Assembly (NCBI GenBank): GCA_013365325.1
Contig: JABVXV010000269.1
Coordinates: 1-64,000, forward strand
Direction: 5' to 3'
From: Dipetalonema caudispina
Taxonomy: Eukaryota > Nematoda > Chromadorea > Rhabditida > Onchocercidae
DNA: 64,000 bases
Below, in pieces: positions 21,801 through 34,774 of the stretch. A model generated the notes under the pieces. The model was not told the origin of the DNA and did no database searches. It saw nothing but the letters and a program-made list of their open reading frames with translations. Position 1 is the stretch's first letter; every line of letters starts with the position of its first letter. A program made the position numbers and the translations under genes.

Positions 21801-24570
21801 CATTTCCTTTTCTTTCATTTCCTTCTTTTTAACAATTAATAACTTTTAGGCACAACAATCATGATAATAATTGTACTAATAATATGAAATCATGATAGTT
21901 CATCTTGAATTTACTTCTTTCCTTTGATGATATTACTCTTATTCTATTAAATATAAATATTAATTAATATCATCTTTTTTTTCCTCTTTACTTTTCAATT
22001 ATTAATTAAGCTTCACGTATTTTAATATAATTATTTCTTCCTTCTTCTTACCTTAGATATTTAGCATAGATTTGAGAATATTTATGATAGGTAGCATTTA
22101 GCATATCCATTCTTTTCACCATGCCACATTTGTGCCACATAATTACGTTTCAGCTTTCATTCGTACCAGGTCGTTATCTTCTTAGAAATTAAGCCTAATT
22201 AATGATTAAAAATCGATGACCTTCATGATGACAATTTTTTTGTGAACTACAATAAAGAATAATGGGCAATAATTTGTCTGGCTTCTATCATAGATAAATA
22301 AAAAGACTTGGGCGGTAATATGCTTGGCTCAAATACTTAAACTATTGGAAAATGATTTCATTGCTTCTCACATTTGTAATTTTCTATTTCTTTTTTCCTC
22401 TTTTTTTTCATTTCAAAAAAATGTCATTTTTATTCACACCTATTTTAGTACACGAAAATGATGCTATTTGAAGAAATAATTAAACTAATTTATTCCTTTT
22501 ATAAATTAAAACAAAAATTTTAGCCTCTCGCTTATCGTATCTTTTTTTCTAATCATCTCTCCATTGCTCTCATTTTAAGTAGGAGAAATGGTTAAATGTG
22601 TGTTTGAGTGTTTATTTTGATGAATAAAAGTGATAAATCAATTTGAACCTGAATTTCAATTATTCTTTAAAAGGGATTATTGAACAAGAATGGAAAAATG
22701 TTAAATGATGGAAGGAGATTGATAGATAATCATTCTTCATATATGAAAATCATCAGCTAATTGCCATCCTTAACAGGCAATGATCAGAAATTTTTTAGGT
22801 CAACACAATCATTAATTAATTAGTTAATTTCATTTCCTTTACAAACAATTAGGAATAATGATTAGAACCAATGATATTCATTAACTTATACCTTTAGAAA
22901 AGATCTTTAACCTTTTATTAATCACAGCAGTCTGTTATTTATTGTTGTCAAGAAAGACTGATTTAAAGTAATTCTTAATTTTTGATTGAAAATGATAATG
23001 GCTGATTATTACTAATAAGCTTAATTCCATTGACAGCTTGTATCAATCAGTGGTAACTATACCATCCCTTCTTTGATAAAAAATTTCTTAAGAAAAAATT
23101 AAAGAAAACAATGAAATGTAAGAAATTCCAGTGGAATAAAAGAAAACTCCTGAAAAATTAATAACATTGAAAAAATTATTTGGAGTTGAAAAGGCAGCTT
23201 TTACACTCTTCTTTTTCCAACAATGTTGATGAAATCACTGCAAAATTTAAAGTTCAAAATCTTAGAGTAACCAAAAATCCCTTTCATATCAACAGAAAAG
23301 TTTTCAATTTGAAAAACATAACTTCGCTATTGAAAATTAATGAAATATCGAAATGTCAGGACTGATTGTTCTAACAGGATGATTATTATAGTTTAATCAC
23401 TGATGCAATCAATAAAATACTACCTGCTATGCCAATGGTTCAAAGATCTCAGGCTATTCGAAATGGAAGACAATGTATGAACGTGGGCTAGGCCAAGAAT
23501 GATCGGACAAGAATAAAACGAATCGAACCTAAAGAATGTAATATATCAATATTTCAGATTAATCAAATAATGAATGTAATAAAATAATATATATCCAATT
23601 ATTATTAATTAGTAGTAATAATAATTAATCATTTGTTTATTCGTATTTAAATATTAATTAATGATTTTATTATCAAATAAGTTTATCATAATTATTCTCG
23701 ATATATCGGAAATAATTATGATAAAGTAACTCTTAGTAAATATCATAGTGGATATAATAGCAGAATAAGAAAAGATGAAAAGAAAGTGAAAATATTATGA
23801 ATGAGGAATATGTAATAATAGATAGCGAGAAAGAAAACATATGGAATAAAGATATGAAAAAAGAAAGAAATACATTGAAAGGTGCTAAATATAGAATCAT
23901 CATTATGATTAACTATTTCTTACAGCAATGAATTATTGACCATTGATTAAAGAATTTTATCACTTACATTTCGTGTCATCTTTCTATATCATTTCATTTC
24001 TCTCTCTCTCCTCCCTCTCTCTCTTTTTCTGTCTCTCTCTATTAGTTCTATCTAATTTAATTGAACGAATTTGATACAATCAAATAAGTGTTTTAACACA
24101 TCAAATTATAAATGAGAAGCCAAAAATTAATTTGCAAAGTTTTCATAGTGAGCTATTCATAAAAGAGCACTCGGCCGCAATATTCGATGAAGAATATGAT
24201 GATGGTGTAGATTGGGCATAGTGGTGGGTTTCTGCTATTCCATATATTAGTTCATGTTTAATTTAAATATTTAATTATTATATTATTTTTTGGTTGCTAA
24301 ATTCTAGTGGGAAATGTTATTGAAAATTTCTTATCATCTCATATTTAAGTACTCAATTTTCGTATTAAGTTATCCTGTTTAAACAGATTTGCATCCAAAT
24401 TTTCAATTATCCATTGTTGAATTTCAAATTATATTGTTTGTTTATCAAATTACTTACAAATTCCTCTCATTTAATATATTTCATTATGTTGTATTCAAGT
24501 GCTCAATTTTCGATCACTCCATGCTTTCAGTTTTTAATTAATCATTTAATCATTTCTCCTATTTATATGA
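18899..24570. other. Gene-free AT-rich interval
   Basis: About 5.7 kb between SERCA and the glycosyltransferase. AATAAA at 18901-18906 is a possible poly(A) signal for SERCA. An acceptor-like site near 19446 may serve a short SERCA isoform. A 44-base palindrome is at 23682-23725 and a CT-rich microsatellite at about 24001-24040. The small open frames show no family resemblance. Confidence 0.6.
23682..23725. repeat. 44-base near-perfect palindrome
   Basis: Fifteen-base arms TTTATCATAATTATT and AATAATTATGATAAA flank a centre containing CGATATATCG. The whole 44 bases read almost the same on both strands, with one mispaired position each side. It could be a hairpin, a binding site for a dimeric protein, or a replication or mobile-element relic. 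Confidence 0.7.
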
Positions 24571-24578
24571 TTTGCAGT
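24571..24578 (+). promoter_or_regulatory. Probable trans-splice acceptor directly before the start codon
   Basis: TTTGCAG ends at 24577 and the ATG of the glycosyltransferase begins at 24579, leaving a one-base leader after the splice. Very short leaders of this kind are common in spliced-leader trans-spliced nematode mRNAs. It supports choosing this ATG over in-frame ATGs upstream. Confidence 0.6.
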
Positions 24579-27500
24579 ATGATACGATATTTTATTCCAC
24601 GCTACAAAGCAAGCGTATCACTAGACGTTTTGTTTATTATGATGCTCGTCCTTTTCATAACATTCTATGCACGTAATCCATTGCGGTTACAATTACCTGC
24701 ACGGAAAGTATGCATTTTTATTTCAAAGTTTAAATTTTGTTAAATTTAAGTTCACTTCGTCAACCAAATAACAAATATCGCCATTACCCAATCCAATGGT
24801 TCAAGCATTCCGTTTTTCGCGTCTCGTTGATCGATGTATTGCAGTGAAAGGCCAGACACAGTTTTGGTCTCCGGAAGACGCACCGTCGTCATTAGTCAGA
24901 TATAGTCCTGGTTATCACCGGAAAACGCACTGTGCTCAGTGATCGAACACAGTTTGATTATCACCGGAAGATGCACTATTCTGAGTAACTGGACATTCCT
25001 TATGTACGAAATGTCCCGCTTTTGATGGATTACGATTTTCCTTTTTCTTCTCTTTTCCATTTTTCATTTCTTAACATAGCGGGAGCGCGGTGTTATGCTG
25101 CATGAAGTACCGGATTATTCAAAGAAACGTATCGGTCCTGGAGAAGATGGTAGTGGTGTATATTTGACAGGAAAACAGAAAGTACAAGGAGAAGCGGATA
25201 TGAAAAAGTGGTTCATGAATTTGGTTGCAAGGTAACAGATATTTATTTGTTTGGGAAGTGAAGTTACTAATTTTTTTTAAGTTGGATGGGATGCAAAAGA
25301 ATTTTTCATAAATTGGAAGGATTAGATTTTGTCTAAAATATTGGAAGAAAAACTGATAAGGCTACTAGGTTCATTATTACGGCATTATTGATGAAATGCT
25401 GATTAACGATTATTAACATAATCGAAAAGTCGATGCCTGCTTTATAAGAGTTAATCATTAGTTTAAATTTGTGATTTTAAAAGGATAACATTCTTGTTTG
25501 GAAATCACGATATACTTTTTAAAGCTTGGAAATTATTTACTATGTAGAGTGGAGAGTTATGATCATAATTATTACTAATATTACATTGATATCGATGTAA
25601 ATTAAAGTATTCTTTGTATAAAGCTTGTGTCTAAAAAAATTTTTTGTAAGGAGTTATTGTATTACCGAACTTCGGTAAGAATCAAATTGTTCATGATACG
25701 AAAAATTATGAATAGTAGAATATCAAATACTCACTTCTGATCCATTATGTTGCTATCAGGTTAACATAGTGGCATTTTTGATACAAAGACTTCAAATCAT
25801 TAGATTTTTTCTCCCATATCACCAAAATGTTGTAATAATTTTTCCGCATCTTACATGTTTAGCGTGTCAAGAAAAGGATAAGAATATTCTTATAATGTTA
25901 TTGTCATGAATTTATCTTTATCATTTGAAGATGGTGTTCAAAAAATGAAAATGGTGTTCAAATAATATATGTGAACATCATTTTCATATTTTTCAGCATT
26001 CTGTAAATTTCTGTTTCAGTGATATGATATCACTGGATCGGAGTGTGCCGGATCATCGCCACGAACAGTGCCGTAAAATCAGTTATCCTGATAATTTACC
26101 AGTTGCCTCAGTAGTGATTATTTTTACTGATGAAGCGTGGTCACCTTTGATGCGAACAGTGCATTCTGTAATCAATAGAACACCATTTAAACTGCTACAG
26201 GAAATCATTCTTGTTGATGATTTTAGTCAGAGAGGTTCAGTTTTTATCCAAATACTCGATTTTTAATTGCTAGATTCTAATTGGACAATATAGCTTTCCC
26301 TTTTCTTTTTCTAACACTTTGTTTATTGTTATCTTAAAATATGATCAGAGATATTACTGACGCAATGACATTTATAGAATAAATTGAACTGAAAAACGAA
26401 ATAACGAAAAATAACTATACTGTGAATTATAAGCATATTTCAGTAGTTTGGTCCTTCATTGTGAATACTTGAGTTAAAAAAATGTATGTGACAGAGGGTA
26501 GAAGACTACTTTAGGTTATCTCTGACGGAAATTTTTCCAATTGTATTTGTGTTTGCATAAACTATCTGGCGTTTTACATAAAATTTGAGGATCTTAAGAA
26601 TTGCTGCAATTACTCTGGCCTTGAATGGAATTTCGACTACTTTCAACGGTGATGTAATTTTATGCAGACAGTAACAGTTTGACCTCTTATAATTGAAATA
26701 TTGTCAGAGTGACAAACTCAGTTTTTGATTTCAGATGAATTGAAGGGCAAGCTAGAAAAATATATTAAACGCTTTGGCGACAAAGTACATTTAATACGAG
26801 CACGGGAACGACAAGGCTTGATACGAGCGAAATTACTGGGTGCGACAAAAGCAATTGGTGATGTATTGGTATTTCTTGATTCCCACTGTGAAGTAGCAGA
26901 GGGATGGTAAATTCGTCTTCATGATATTCATTTCATCGAAGCTTTTTATTTGCACTAAAATATTATCCAAGTTTTTATGTAATTATTTAATGGTGATTAT
27001 AATAAAACACAGTGACATATCGTTCATAACTGTATCAAATTCGCCTTACAGGCTTAATTGTCTCTAGTTTTTACTAAGCGTAGTTGCCCAAATACTCATG
27101 CAATATCTTGAAAGTTTTTCTTTCCATAAATGGCATTCAATAATTCAAAAGATATCATTTGTGAACAAATGAATAGTTACAATTTCTTTGGAAGAGGTGG
27201 ATTTCTTCCAGTCCCTAGTCACAATAAATGATAACTGTGAATGGAAATCTAAATTTGTTTTACAAGTTTTAATCCTTTACGTTCTTTTTTTCAGGTTAGA
27301 ACCACTGTTAGCACGTATTAAAGATAACCGGTTGGCTGTCCTTTGTCCTATAATTGATCACATATCAGCAGAAACATTGGCTTATTCGGGTAGTGATCGC
27401 CCTGCGGATGTTGGTGGATTTTGGTGGAGCCTTCATTTTCGCTGGGATCCCGTGCCGGAGGAATATCGCGATGCCGACCCCACGAAACCAATCAGGTTCG

Positions 27501-30016
27501 TGAATTTATTGGTCGGGCTTTTCAAAATGCTTTTTTATGAGTAATTTTTTTATATCAGTAAGGTGCTTTATGTTTCTGGATTTTGCCTGTAATGTTTTCA
27601 GTTGTAATCACTTTTCAGGCAACACAAAATACGTTTTGTAAGTAAACCTTTTTTTTCTGAGGCTACGTTAGGTTTTATTATGGTTGAATGACATTTTCAG
27701 GTCTCCAACGATGGCAGGCGGTCTTTTAGCAGTAGACAGATCATATTTTTTCGAAGTTGGTGGATATGATCCTGAAATGGATATATGGGGTGGAGAAAAT
27801 CTAGAAATATCATTTAGGGTTATTTTTTAAAGATTCCATTGAGATTTTTTCTAAAAAATACTTTCAATATTGTAACATCAAAAAAAAACATGCATTTGCA
27901 GATAATATTTTAGTATTTTAGGAATTTCATCAAGTTACCCACCATTTACTGATCGATTATTTTAGGTTTGGATGTGTGGTGGAAGTATTGAATTTATTCC
28001 TTGTTCGCATGTTGGCCATATATTTCGAGCTGGCCATCCTTATAACATGACTGGGCCTGGTAATAATAAAGATGTGCATGGTACCAATTCGAAAAGACTA
28101 GCAGAAGTATGGATGGATGACTACAAAAGATTTTATTATATTCACCGGTCAGATTTGAAGGTACGATTTATATACTAAAAGTTATGCTACAACTTTGAGT
28201 AATCTCAAGTTTTTTAAAAGGTTTTTATTATATGTGTGTTGCGGCTTCCAACAAAGATGTTACTGTGTCTTACACTACCTTCTGAAGTACCCTTGTTTTT
28301 AATTAAATCTTTGATACATATATATATATATATATATATATGAAATTGCCGTCTCTCCAGCCTAATCATTCAGAGGATAGTTTTTCATGAGATTTCCTGG
28401 ATGTAAATTTGAATGTAACCTCTTGTTTGTTATAAATATAATGGGAAGAAGTTATTCTCTTTGGTCATTCATGAATTATCACTGCCAACTTCGAAGGTAT
28501 CATGGTAAAGTTGGAATGAGATAAATCTGAATGCGGTAGTAGGGAAGTGTGTTGAAGAGATTAGAAGATCTGTAGCTGTACTAATTTTGAAAGGAAAGTC
28601 CGTATAAATTGCTTTCAGTTCCTCAAAAATTGACTAGTTTCAGCAAAAATAGTGCCATTTTTCAGTAAGGTTGTGCGCATTATCTGATTTTTTCTTGCAG
28701 GAGAAGGACGTTGGTGATCTCTCGGAAAGGAAAGCTTTGCGCGAAAAATTGAAGTGCAAGTCATTTAAGTGGTATTTGGAAAACGTGGCGAAAAATAAAT
28801 TCGTTTTAGATGAAAACGTTGCAGCATTTGGCGCGGTAAATTACTTGCTTTCTTAGGGTATAAACGAACTTAAGTTGAAACGTTGCGTTATTGCAAGAAG
28901 TGTTGGATGAGTCGCAAGCAGCATAAAAGCAGACCGTTTTACCAGTCTTGAGGTTAAGTTCTGAAAATTTTTCGAGAATATTCAGTGGGTTATGCAAGTT
29001 AATGTTTTGCAAGAAGAATTGTTATTGAGAGTGCTTCACATTGTCACGATATATAGCCGAAAATTTGTAAGTTTTTTCCAGATTTAAATTTCTAATTTTA
29101 GATGCGAAATCCTTCCAGTGGACTTTGTTTGGATACACTGCAACGAGATGAAGATGTGGTTATATCTCTTGGTGTCTTTCCATGTCAAAATGGTAAAAGC
29201 GAATCGCAAGTATGTTGAAGTTTGGATAAGTTTAAAATATGGTCTTCTTAGTGATTCGCAAAAAGATTCTCAGAATTTTTGCTTTTCAAAACATTATGCT
29301 GCACAGGATGTTCTGGATAGTCCGGACATCCAGTTCAGTGTGTATTTGGTAGTGTGATTACAGGGCGCGGTCAAATTTACAACTATAGGAAGTAAATTGC
29401 ATAGGTAATCTGAAATTCATTCTTTTTCATAATGCTGCAGAAATCTAACACAGTTGATGTGTCTTGAAATAAATTAACCAATCAGTCAATCTTTTTGCGT
29501 TTAGCTGTTTTCTTTGACAAATGATGGAAAGCTACGACGGGAGTTAACTTGCGCTAAAATTGATCGGAGTACTATAGTGGATAACACTGCAGTTGTTCAA
29601 TTAGTGCATTGTGAAGAAAGTGAAAAAGAAGATAGATGGATTTGGAAGGTAATTTTTTGTTCATAATTGAATTTTTCAATCTAAAAAGTTTTCTTTCGTT
29701 AAATGTATGGTGAGATGCATTATATTAGCTTTTTTCTAGATTCTTCATCTGGTTGATATTTTTCACGAAGAGAAAGGAGAAAAAAGGAGATAAGGAAATT
29801 TGTTGGAAGTAGGACTTAAGAATATTCATAATGTAGAAGTTTGCAGAAAATGAATGACGAATGATCCAAAAATTTCAGGATGGCAAATTGCGAAATAAAG
29901 ATGTGAATCTGTGTTTGGATGTGATAGGACTGAAAAATAGTGATAATATTGTTGCACGCAGGTGTACAAATGACTTGGATACACAGAAATGGGAAATCCT
30001 GGAAAGCAATCTATAA
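24579..30016 (+). CDS. Polypeptide N-acetylgalactosaminyltransferase (GT27; 11 exons, 568 aa)
   Basis: Transfers GalNAc from UDP-GalNAc to Ser/Thr, starting mucin-type O-glycans in the Golgi. Exons: 24579-24707, 25080-25231, 26020-26234, 26735-26906, 27295-27495, 27701-27818, 27966-28160, 28701-28835, 29102-29209, 29505-29648, 29879-30016, all in phase. A short cytoplasmic tail and a hydrophobic anchor (about residues 12-31) give type II topology. Then come the stem, the GT-A domain with ILVDDFS, the metal-binding DSH (residues 214-216), the Gal/GalNAc-T motif WGGENLE and GHIFR, and a C-terminal ricin-type lectin domain with LCLD repeats and a QKWE motif. The length is normal for the family. 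Which nematode gly paralogue it is could not be decided, so no symbol is given. AATAAA at 30198-30203 is a likely poly(A) signal. Confidence 0.96.
24852..24990. repeat. Three-copy degenerate repeat in intron 1 of the GalNAc-transferase
   Basis: CCGGAARACGCAC-like cores occur at 24871, 24918 and 24964, about 46-47 bases apart, each with related flanks (ACACAGTTT before and CTCAGT-like after). The segment is more GC-rich than its surroundings. It resembles a fragment of a minisatellite; it is not coding. Confidence 0.65.
28318..28341. repeat. TA dinucleotide microsatellite
   Basis: An uninterrupted TA run inside the seventh intron of the GalNAc-transferase gene. Similar TA runs occur at 16182-16201 (SERCA intron) and 62786-62809. 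Confidence 0.9.
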
Positions 30017-31515
30017 TCTGACGCTATAAAATTGATGGATTTCACATTTTGGCTCTGTAATGTAGAGTATATTTCTCCTGAATTATGTATGTCCTTTTTC
30101 AAGAATTTTCCTCCGTCGAAATCCATCTATTCATATGATTTCACATCTATTTTAGATTTTCCAATTTTCAAGAGTTAATTGCATGATTTAGTGCCGAAAT
30201 AAATAGATGTCGTAATGGCAAGTAAATCAGAAAACATAAAAAATATAAAAGACATGTTTATTCATACACTTTTTCCTTTTGAATATTCGGGGGTCTAAGT
30301 CTTTTCCTTCGCTCATGGAATTATTTAGTTATTTGACGTAATTATCAGAAATGATATGATTACCAAATAAATACCAAAATACTCCATTAACCAATATCTT
30401 ATTGACCAGTTATCCCAGTGTAATGACACATTCTTAAACATTATTATGCCACGATCAATGTTTTTGAGGGACAGTTATCTGCCATTCATTATTGGTTAAT
30501 GGAGTATTTGGAAAGAGATTCCGGTTCTCAAAATTTTCTTCAAAAATGTCAATAGCATATCAAAATCCAGATTTACTATCTGTATATCAGAATTCGGATT
30601 CGCGATAATTTTGCATATTCTGTCCATTATTGCTTCAACTTGAGCACCGATCTCGGTGAAGTAATTGCTATGTTATTATCATTATGATAGCTTTCTTAAT
30701 GTTTAGATAAATTTAGATTCTTTGATAACTTTTCCTAAGGTTAATGTTGTTTGTTATAATATTTGATCATCGCTTTTTTTCCAAGTGACATATGAAAGCC
30801 TTCCCACTTTTTTTTCATGCTCAAAATATATAATGTTTAGAAAAGGGCAGTCGGTTGATTTCTTGGAGTTTTATTTCTATCCAAAGCTCAAAGATAAGAT
30901 ACATGGTAGTAGTTAAAGGGAAAAAAACAAATCAATTGATGGCCCTATTTTTTAACGATACAGTTTGTAGCTTACTGAATAGTGATAGATACTAATTATT
31001 TAACTCTATCAAGTTCGTTGTGTGCTCGCATTTGTGATAACATACTGTTAATTAATGTTCAAAGATAACGGTGTAAAAGGTTGGTATTATCAAAAGGCAT
31101 ATGCATTACAAGAAGTCGATTACTTCAGTGGCATACATACATTTCGTGATGTTTTTACTTAGCCTACAATTACGGAACTTTCGTTTTAGAAATGGAGGAA
31201 TAAAATGTATTTGTCCTCGTTATTCCATTGGATTCCACTAATGGTTTCAAAAATTGCGTCGATTTTGAATTATGAATTGTGGCCTTTTATTTCTTATTTT
31301 TGATACGGATTAGAATAAGAATTTTCGTTTGCTTTTTTGAATTCACTTCCCATAATCGCAAAAATCCCAATTATTCGCTTCCTGATAGAAATGTATTCGA
31401 AAGAATGATATTAGTCTTGTGTGCATTGTTAAAGAGGTTTTTTATGATAAAAAAGGCTTGTGCTTGTAGAGTTTCTAGGATTTGCATCTTGTTTTAATTT
31501 GCGGATTCCGTAGGG
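30017..31515. other. Intergenic, GalNAc-transferase to DENR
   Basis: Contains the poly(A) signal AATAAA at 30198 and an inverted-repeat element at 30377-30509. No gene was seen. The base just before the DENR start follows CCGTAG (ending 31513), a possible but weak acceptor. Confidence 0.55.
30377..30509. mobile_element. MITE-like element with 20-base inverted ends
   Basis: A perfect 20-base inverted repeat: 30377-30396 (AAATACTCCATTAACCAATA) and its complement at 30490-30509, separated by 93 bases. The size and structure suit a small non-autonomous DNA transposon, but no clear target-site duplication was found and no second copy is in the window. A structured RNA is the alternative. Confidence 0.4.
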
Positions 31516-33196
31516 ATGGCCGATGATGAAGGAGAAGCAACGGATGCCGTATCTATTAAATATCCCCTCAGGGTGCAGTATTGTGGAGGTTGTCTTCTTT
31601 TTTCTTTTTTGAAAGAGTGGGTGGGAACTTGAAATTTAATGTCATTCCAAGAATCGAAGTTTCAGATTTATTTTCAATAAAAATATTGCAAATTACAATT
31701 TTTTTCAGTATGCACTATGCCGCTTGAATACTGCGAATACAGTGGGATGACTGATAAATGTTTAAGTTGGTTAGAAGCTAACTTGCCGTCCGAATTCGAG
31801 AAATTAAATTTGGCAGGTCGGAAGGAGTCAACGGATGCTGAGAAAAAACATCAGAAACGAGGTGGAAAGGTAGTCATTTCTTCGTATTTGGGGTGTAGGT
31901 AGGCTAATGAAATTTTCTGGATTTATAAGAGAAAGATAATAGAAAATCCAGGGTAATATCTTGGTTCTTGTTAATGTTATTACTCCGTTGCGAAATTGGA
32001 TGTACAAAAACTTTGACTATGGTTTTTCATACTGATACTGCTGACTATTCCTTTTCGTGGACTGATTATAAGTATCATCACTTTTTTACAGTTACATTAA
32101 CCGGTGGAATGAATTGAAGGAAATAATAAGATGACTGAAATCATGAACCTTAGGGAGACGGTTGCCTACCATGATCTTCCTTTCCAACATTTGTAGAGAT
32201 ATGCTTCGTTCATTTAAAATATATAGATTTAATGAACTATCGTGAAATAGAATCATGTGGAGATGATTCAGATATTTACAAAAATTGCTTTGGCATTGCA
32301 ATATTTTGATCCAAAAAATGTTGAGGTTTGAAGTTTGACATTAAAATTTCGTAGTGAGGTTCAAGATTTGCGTTGTGTGAAAATTCTGAAATCATTACTT
32401 CAATAATCAAGATTTTTTTATGGTTCTAAAATTGTAAACGAAAAAAGTACAGCGGTGAAGAAGAATGTGGCAACGAAAGTTACGTTACAACGAGTAGCTC
32501 GTGGAAAGAATAAATTCGTTACAGTGATCAAAGGACTGGCTTCATTTGGTAATTTTGATGATGTTTTTCTTTTTTTTTTGATTCTAGGAAGCCTCATTCT
32601 AACTATATAGTCAAGATTACAAGAAAATTTGTTTTCTAATTGTAATTGTCTTCGTTTACATCTAGAAAGTGGAAATTTCTTTGAAATTTAACATAAGAGA
32701 GAGAGAGGACGGAAGAAATTTAGGTATGCGTTAAAATTTTACTCTCTGTTTTTCGCATTTCATCGGCAAACTTTCGGGACTACTGGATGGATAGTTCGGT
32801 TTTCTACTTTTATATTTAGTATTTTCAATATTTGACATTTAATATTGTAGAATTCTGTCATATATGTTGCTCATGTTATTCTTTAAATTTATGTGCTGTG
32901 ATCTTCACACATTATCTTTTAGATCATGGATGTTAATTAGCCATAACGGAAATGTCAACATCAAATTAGGTAATAAATTATGTTTTCTTAAGTTGATCTG
33001 TTTATTTGCAGATGTGGATTTGAAAGCTACCGCGAAATTGTTTGCTGGACGTTTTGCATGTGGTTCATCGGTAACAGCAACTGATGAAATAGTGGTACAG
33101 GGTGATGTGAAGGATGAAATACTGGAGATAATAGGGACAAAATGGCCATATATTGATTCACATTTAATCGAAGATCTTGGTGATCAAAAACGTTAA
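31516..33196 (+). CDS. DENR: Density-regulated protein homologue (DENR), about 168 aa
   Basis: Partner of MCT-1 in a complex that recycles 40S subunits and helps re-initiation after short upstream ORFs. Exons: 31516-31588, 31709-31869, about 32461-32548, 33012-33196. The N-terminal part has the conserved YPLRV, YCG, and PLEYCEY cysteine-rich segment, then KRGGK; the C-terminal part is a SUI1/eIF1-like fold with FACGSSVT, a DEIVVQGD strand and terminal IEDLGD. The order and residues agree closely with animal DENR (human protein about 198 aa; the linker is shorter here). The acceptor of exon 3 is uncertain: the only in-phase AG is at 32460, in a context without a T-rich tract. All other junctions are ordinary. 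Confidence 0.92.
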
Positions 33197-34767
33197 GTAT
33201 GAGATGATTTTGAGTGCATTAATTAGCATATTACATTTATTTCCATCATCAACTTGGTGGTTTTTCATTGCTTCTGTACTTTTGCTGATGCGCGATCTTA
33301 ATTTTTTTTATTACCTTAGCGGTAATAATTTGGATAGATGTTATGCACGGATTTGTAAACGTTTTCTTTTCTAAACTCTCTCAAGATTCTTAGCATCCAA
33401 AATGCACTGTTGTATTCATTTGATCGCTATATTGTTCGGAAATTTCATGCGTTTCATGCATACTGGCTTGTAAAGAGATTCTATTTTTGTTCCTTTCTCT
33501 AAAATTATTTTCGAGTGTGTAATATCCATAATTTGGAGAAGTTTACGTTACGTAGAAAAATACCGGCATAAACGGAAGAAGGATTTCACTTGACTCTGTA
33601 CTGTGGTGTTTATTCGTATTTTGCAGAGAGGGTTTCATTTTTATATGTTATCAGTATGCATGAAGATAGAATAGATAATTGTGATTAGTTTACCAAGCCA
33701 AAAAAAGGTTTTTAACCCAATAGAGTAGATGAGGAATTTTCCCTGCTGCTTATAGAAGTTTCTGCAAAGTTAACTACCGGCTTCTGAGCACTTTTTTTTT
33801 TTGTTATTGTTTTTGAATTCAAAATTCGGTACATATTTACTGTTTCATCTTGTCTGTATGTAAAATGTAAATGTGTTATAACTAATTTTGATTTAGTAAA
33901 ACTTGAAGGACTGTTTTTCAATATTCGAGAGTTTATCGTACGTTATCGGGACACTGCAAATTAGTACTTTCCTCATTTTGTCTGTAATTTTTTCCGCTTT
34001 CATCGCGTTGGCTTGTATGATGTTGGAGAAGCCAAAATGTATTTGACTTTTTTTTTTTCGTATTGTTCTATAAGAAATGTTTTACTGGAAAGTAGTTTTC
34101 TCTCTCAAAATTAGCAACGAAGTTGAATTTACAACGTTAGATCATAGAAATAAGAATTGATCTATTCATTGAAGGTTTTTTAGTTGGCTTTGTAACTGTA
34201 ATTGTAAAGGAGATGATAAAAGCAAATTTATCAGTTATGTTAAAAAAAGTAACAGTAGCAATTGTGAACTTTCTAGGATAATCCAATGTATAGTTATTCG
34301 GTGTTTCCTGGTATTGGAAATACTAGAAGATACTCTGTGCTGAATAATTGGAGCTTTTGTTGATTCTGTAGGTATTGATTTATGTCGTCCATTTGGTGCA
34401 TTAGCTTTAAAAAGTCCAAAAATTCTTAATTTTCTAAAACGTTGATTGCGGACGAAGAGTTAATTCCTTTTTTCTTTAATTCCAGGATACATTTAATTGA
34501 AGCATTTTCAGTGATACATTTCAAAGATAACAAAAAGAAAAAGATTGGTGAGAGAATGCGAGTATACTTGGTTTACGCAATCTTCAATCCTGTTAATATA
34601 TGAATCCTGAATAGTAGTAGGCGTTAAATCGCTTCATTTTGTTGTGCCTAAATTTCATATTTCAATTTTTTTATAATGTCCAATTGCAGGATTCATTCTT
34701 TCATTTCCTTTGTATGTTTTATTGGGTAATGCTCAACATCTGATCAGATATCCACTTCTATGGATAG
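33197..34767. other. Intergenic, DENR to elongin B
   Basis: AT-rich sequence between two plus-strand genes. The open frame at 33712-33921 minus shows nothing recognisable. No RNA gene or repeat of note was seen. Confidence 0.5.
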
Positions 34768-34774
34768 TACTAAA

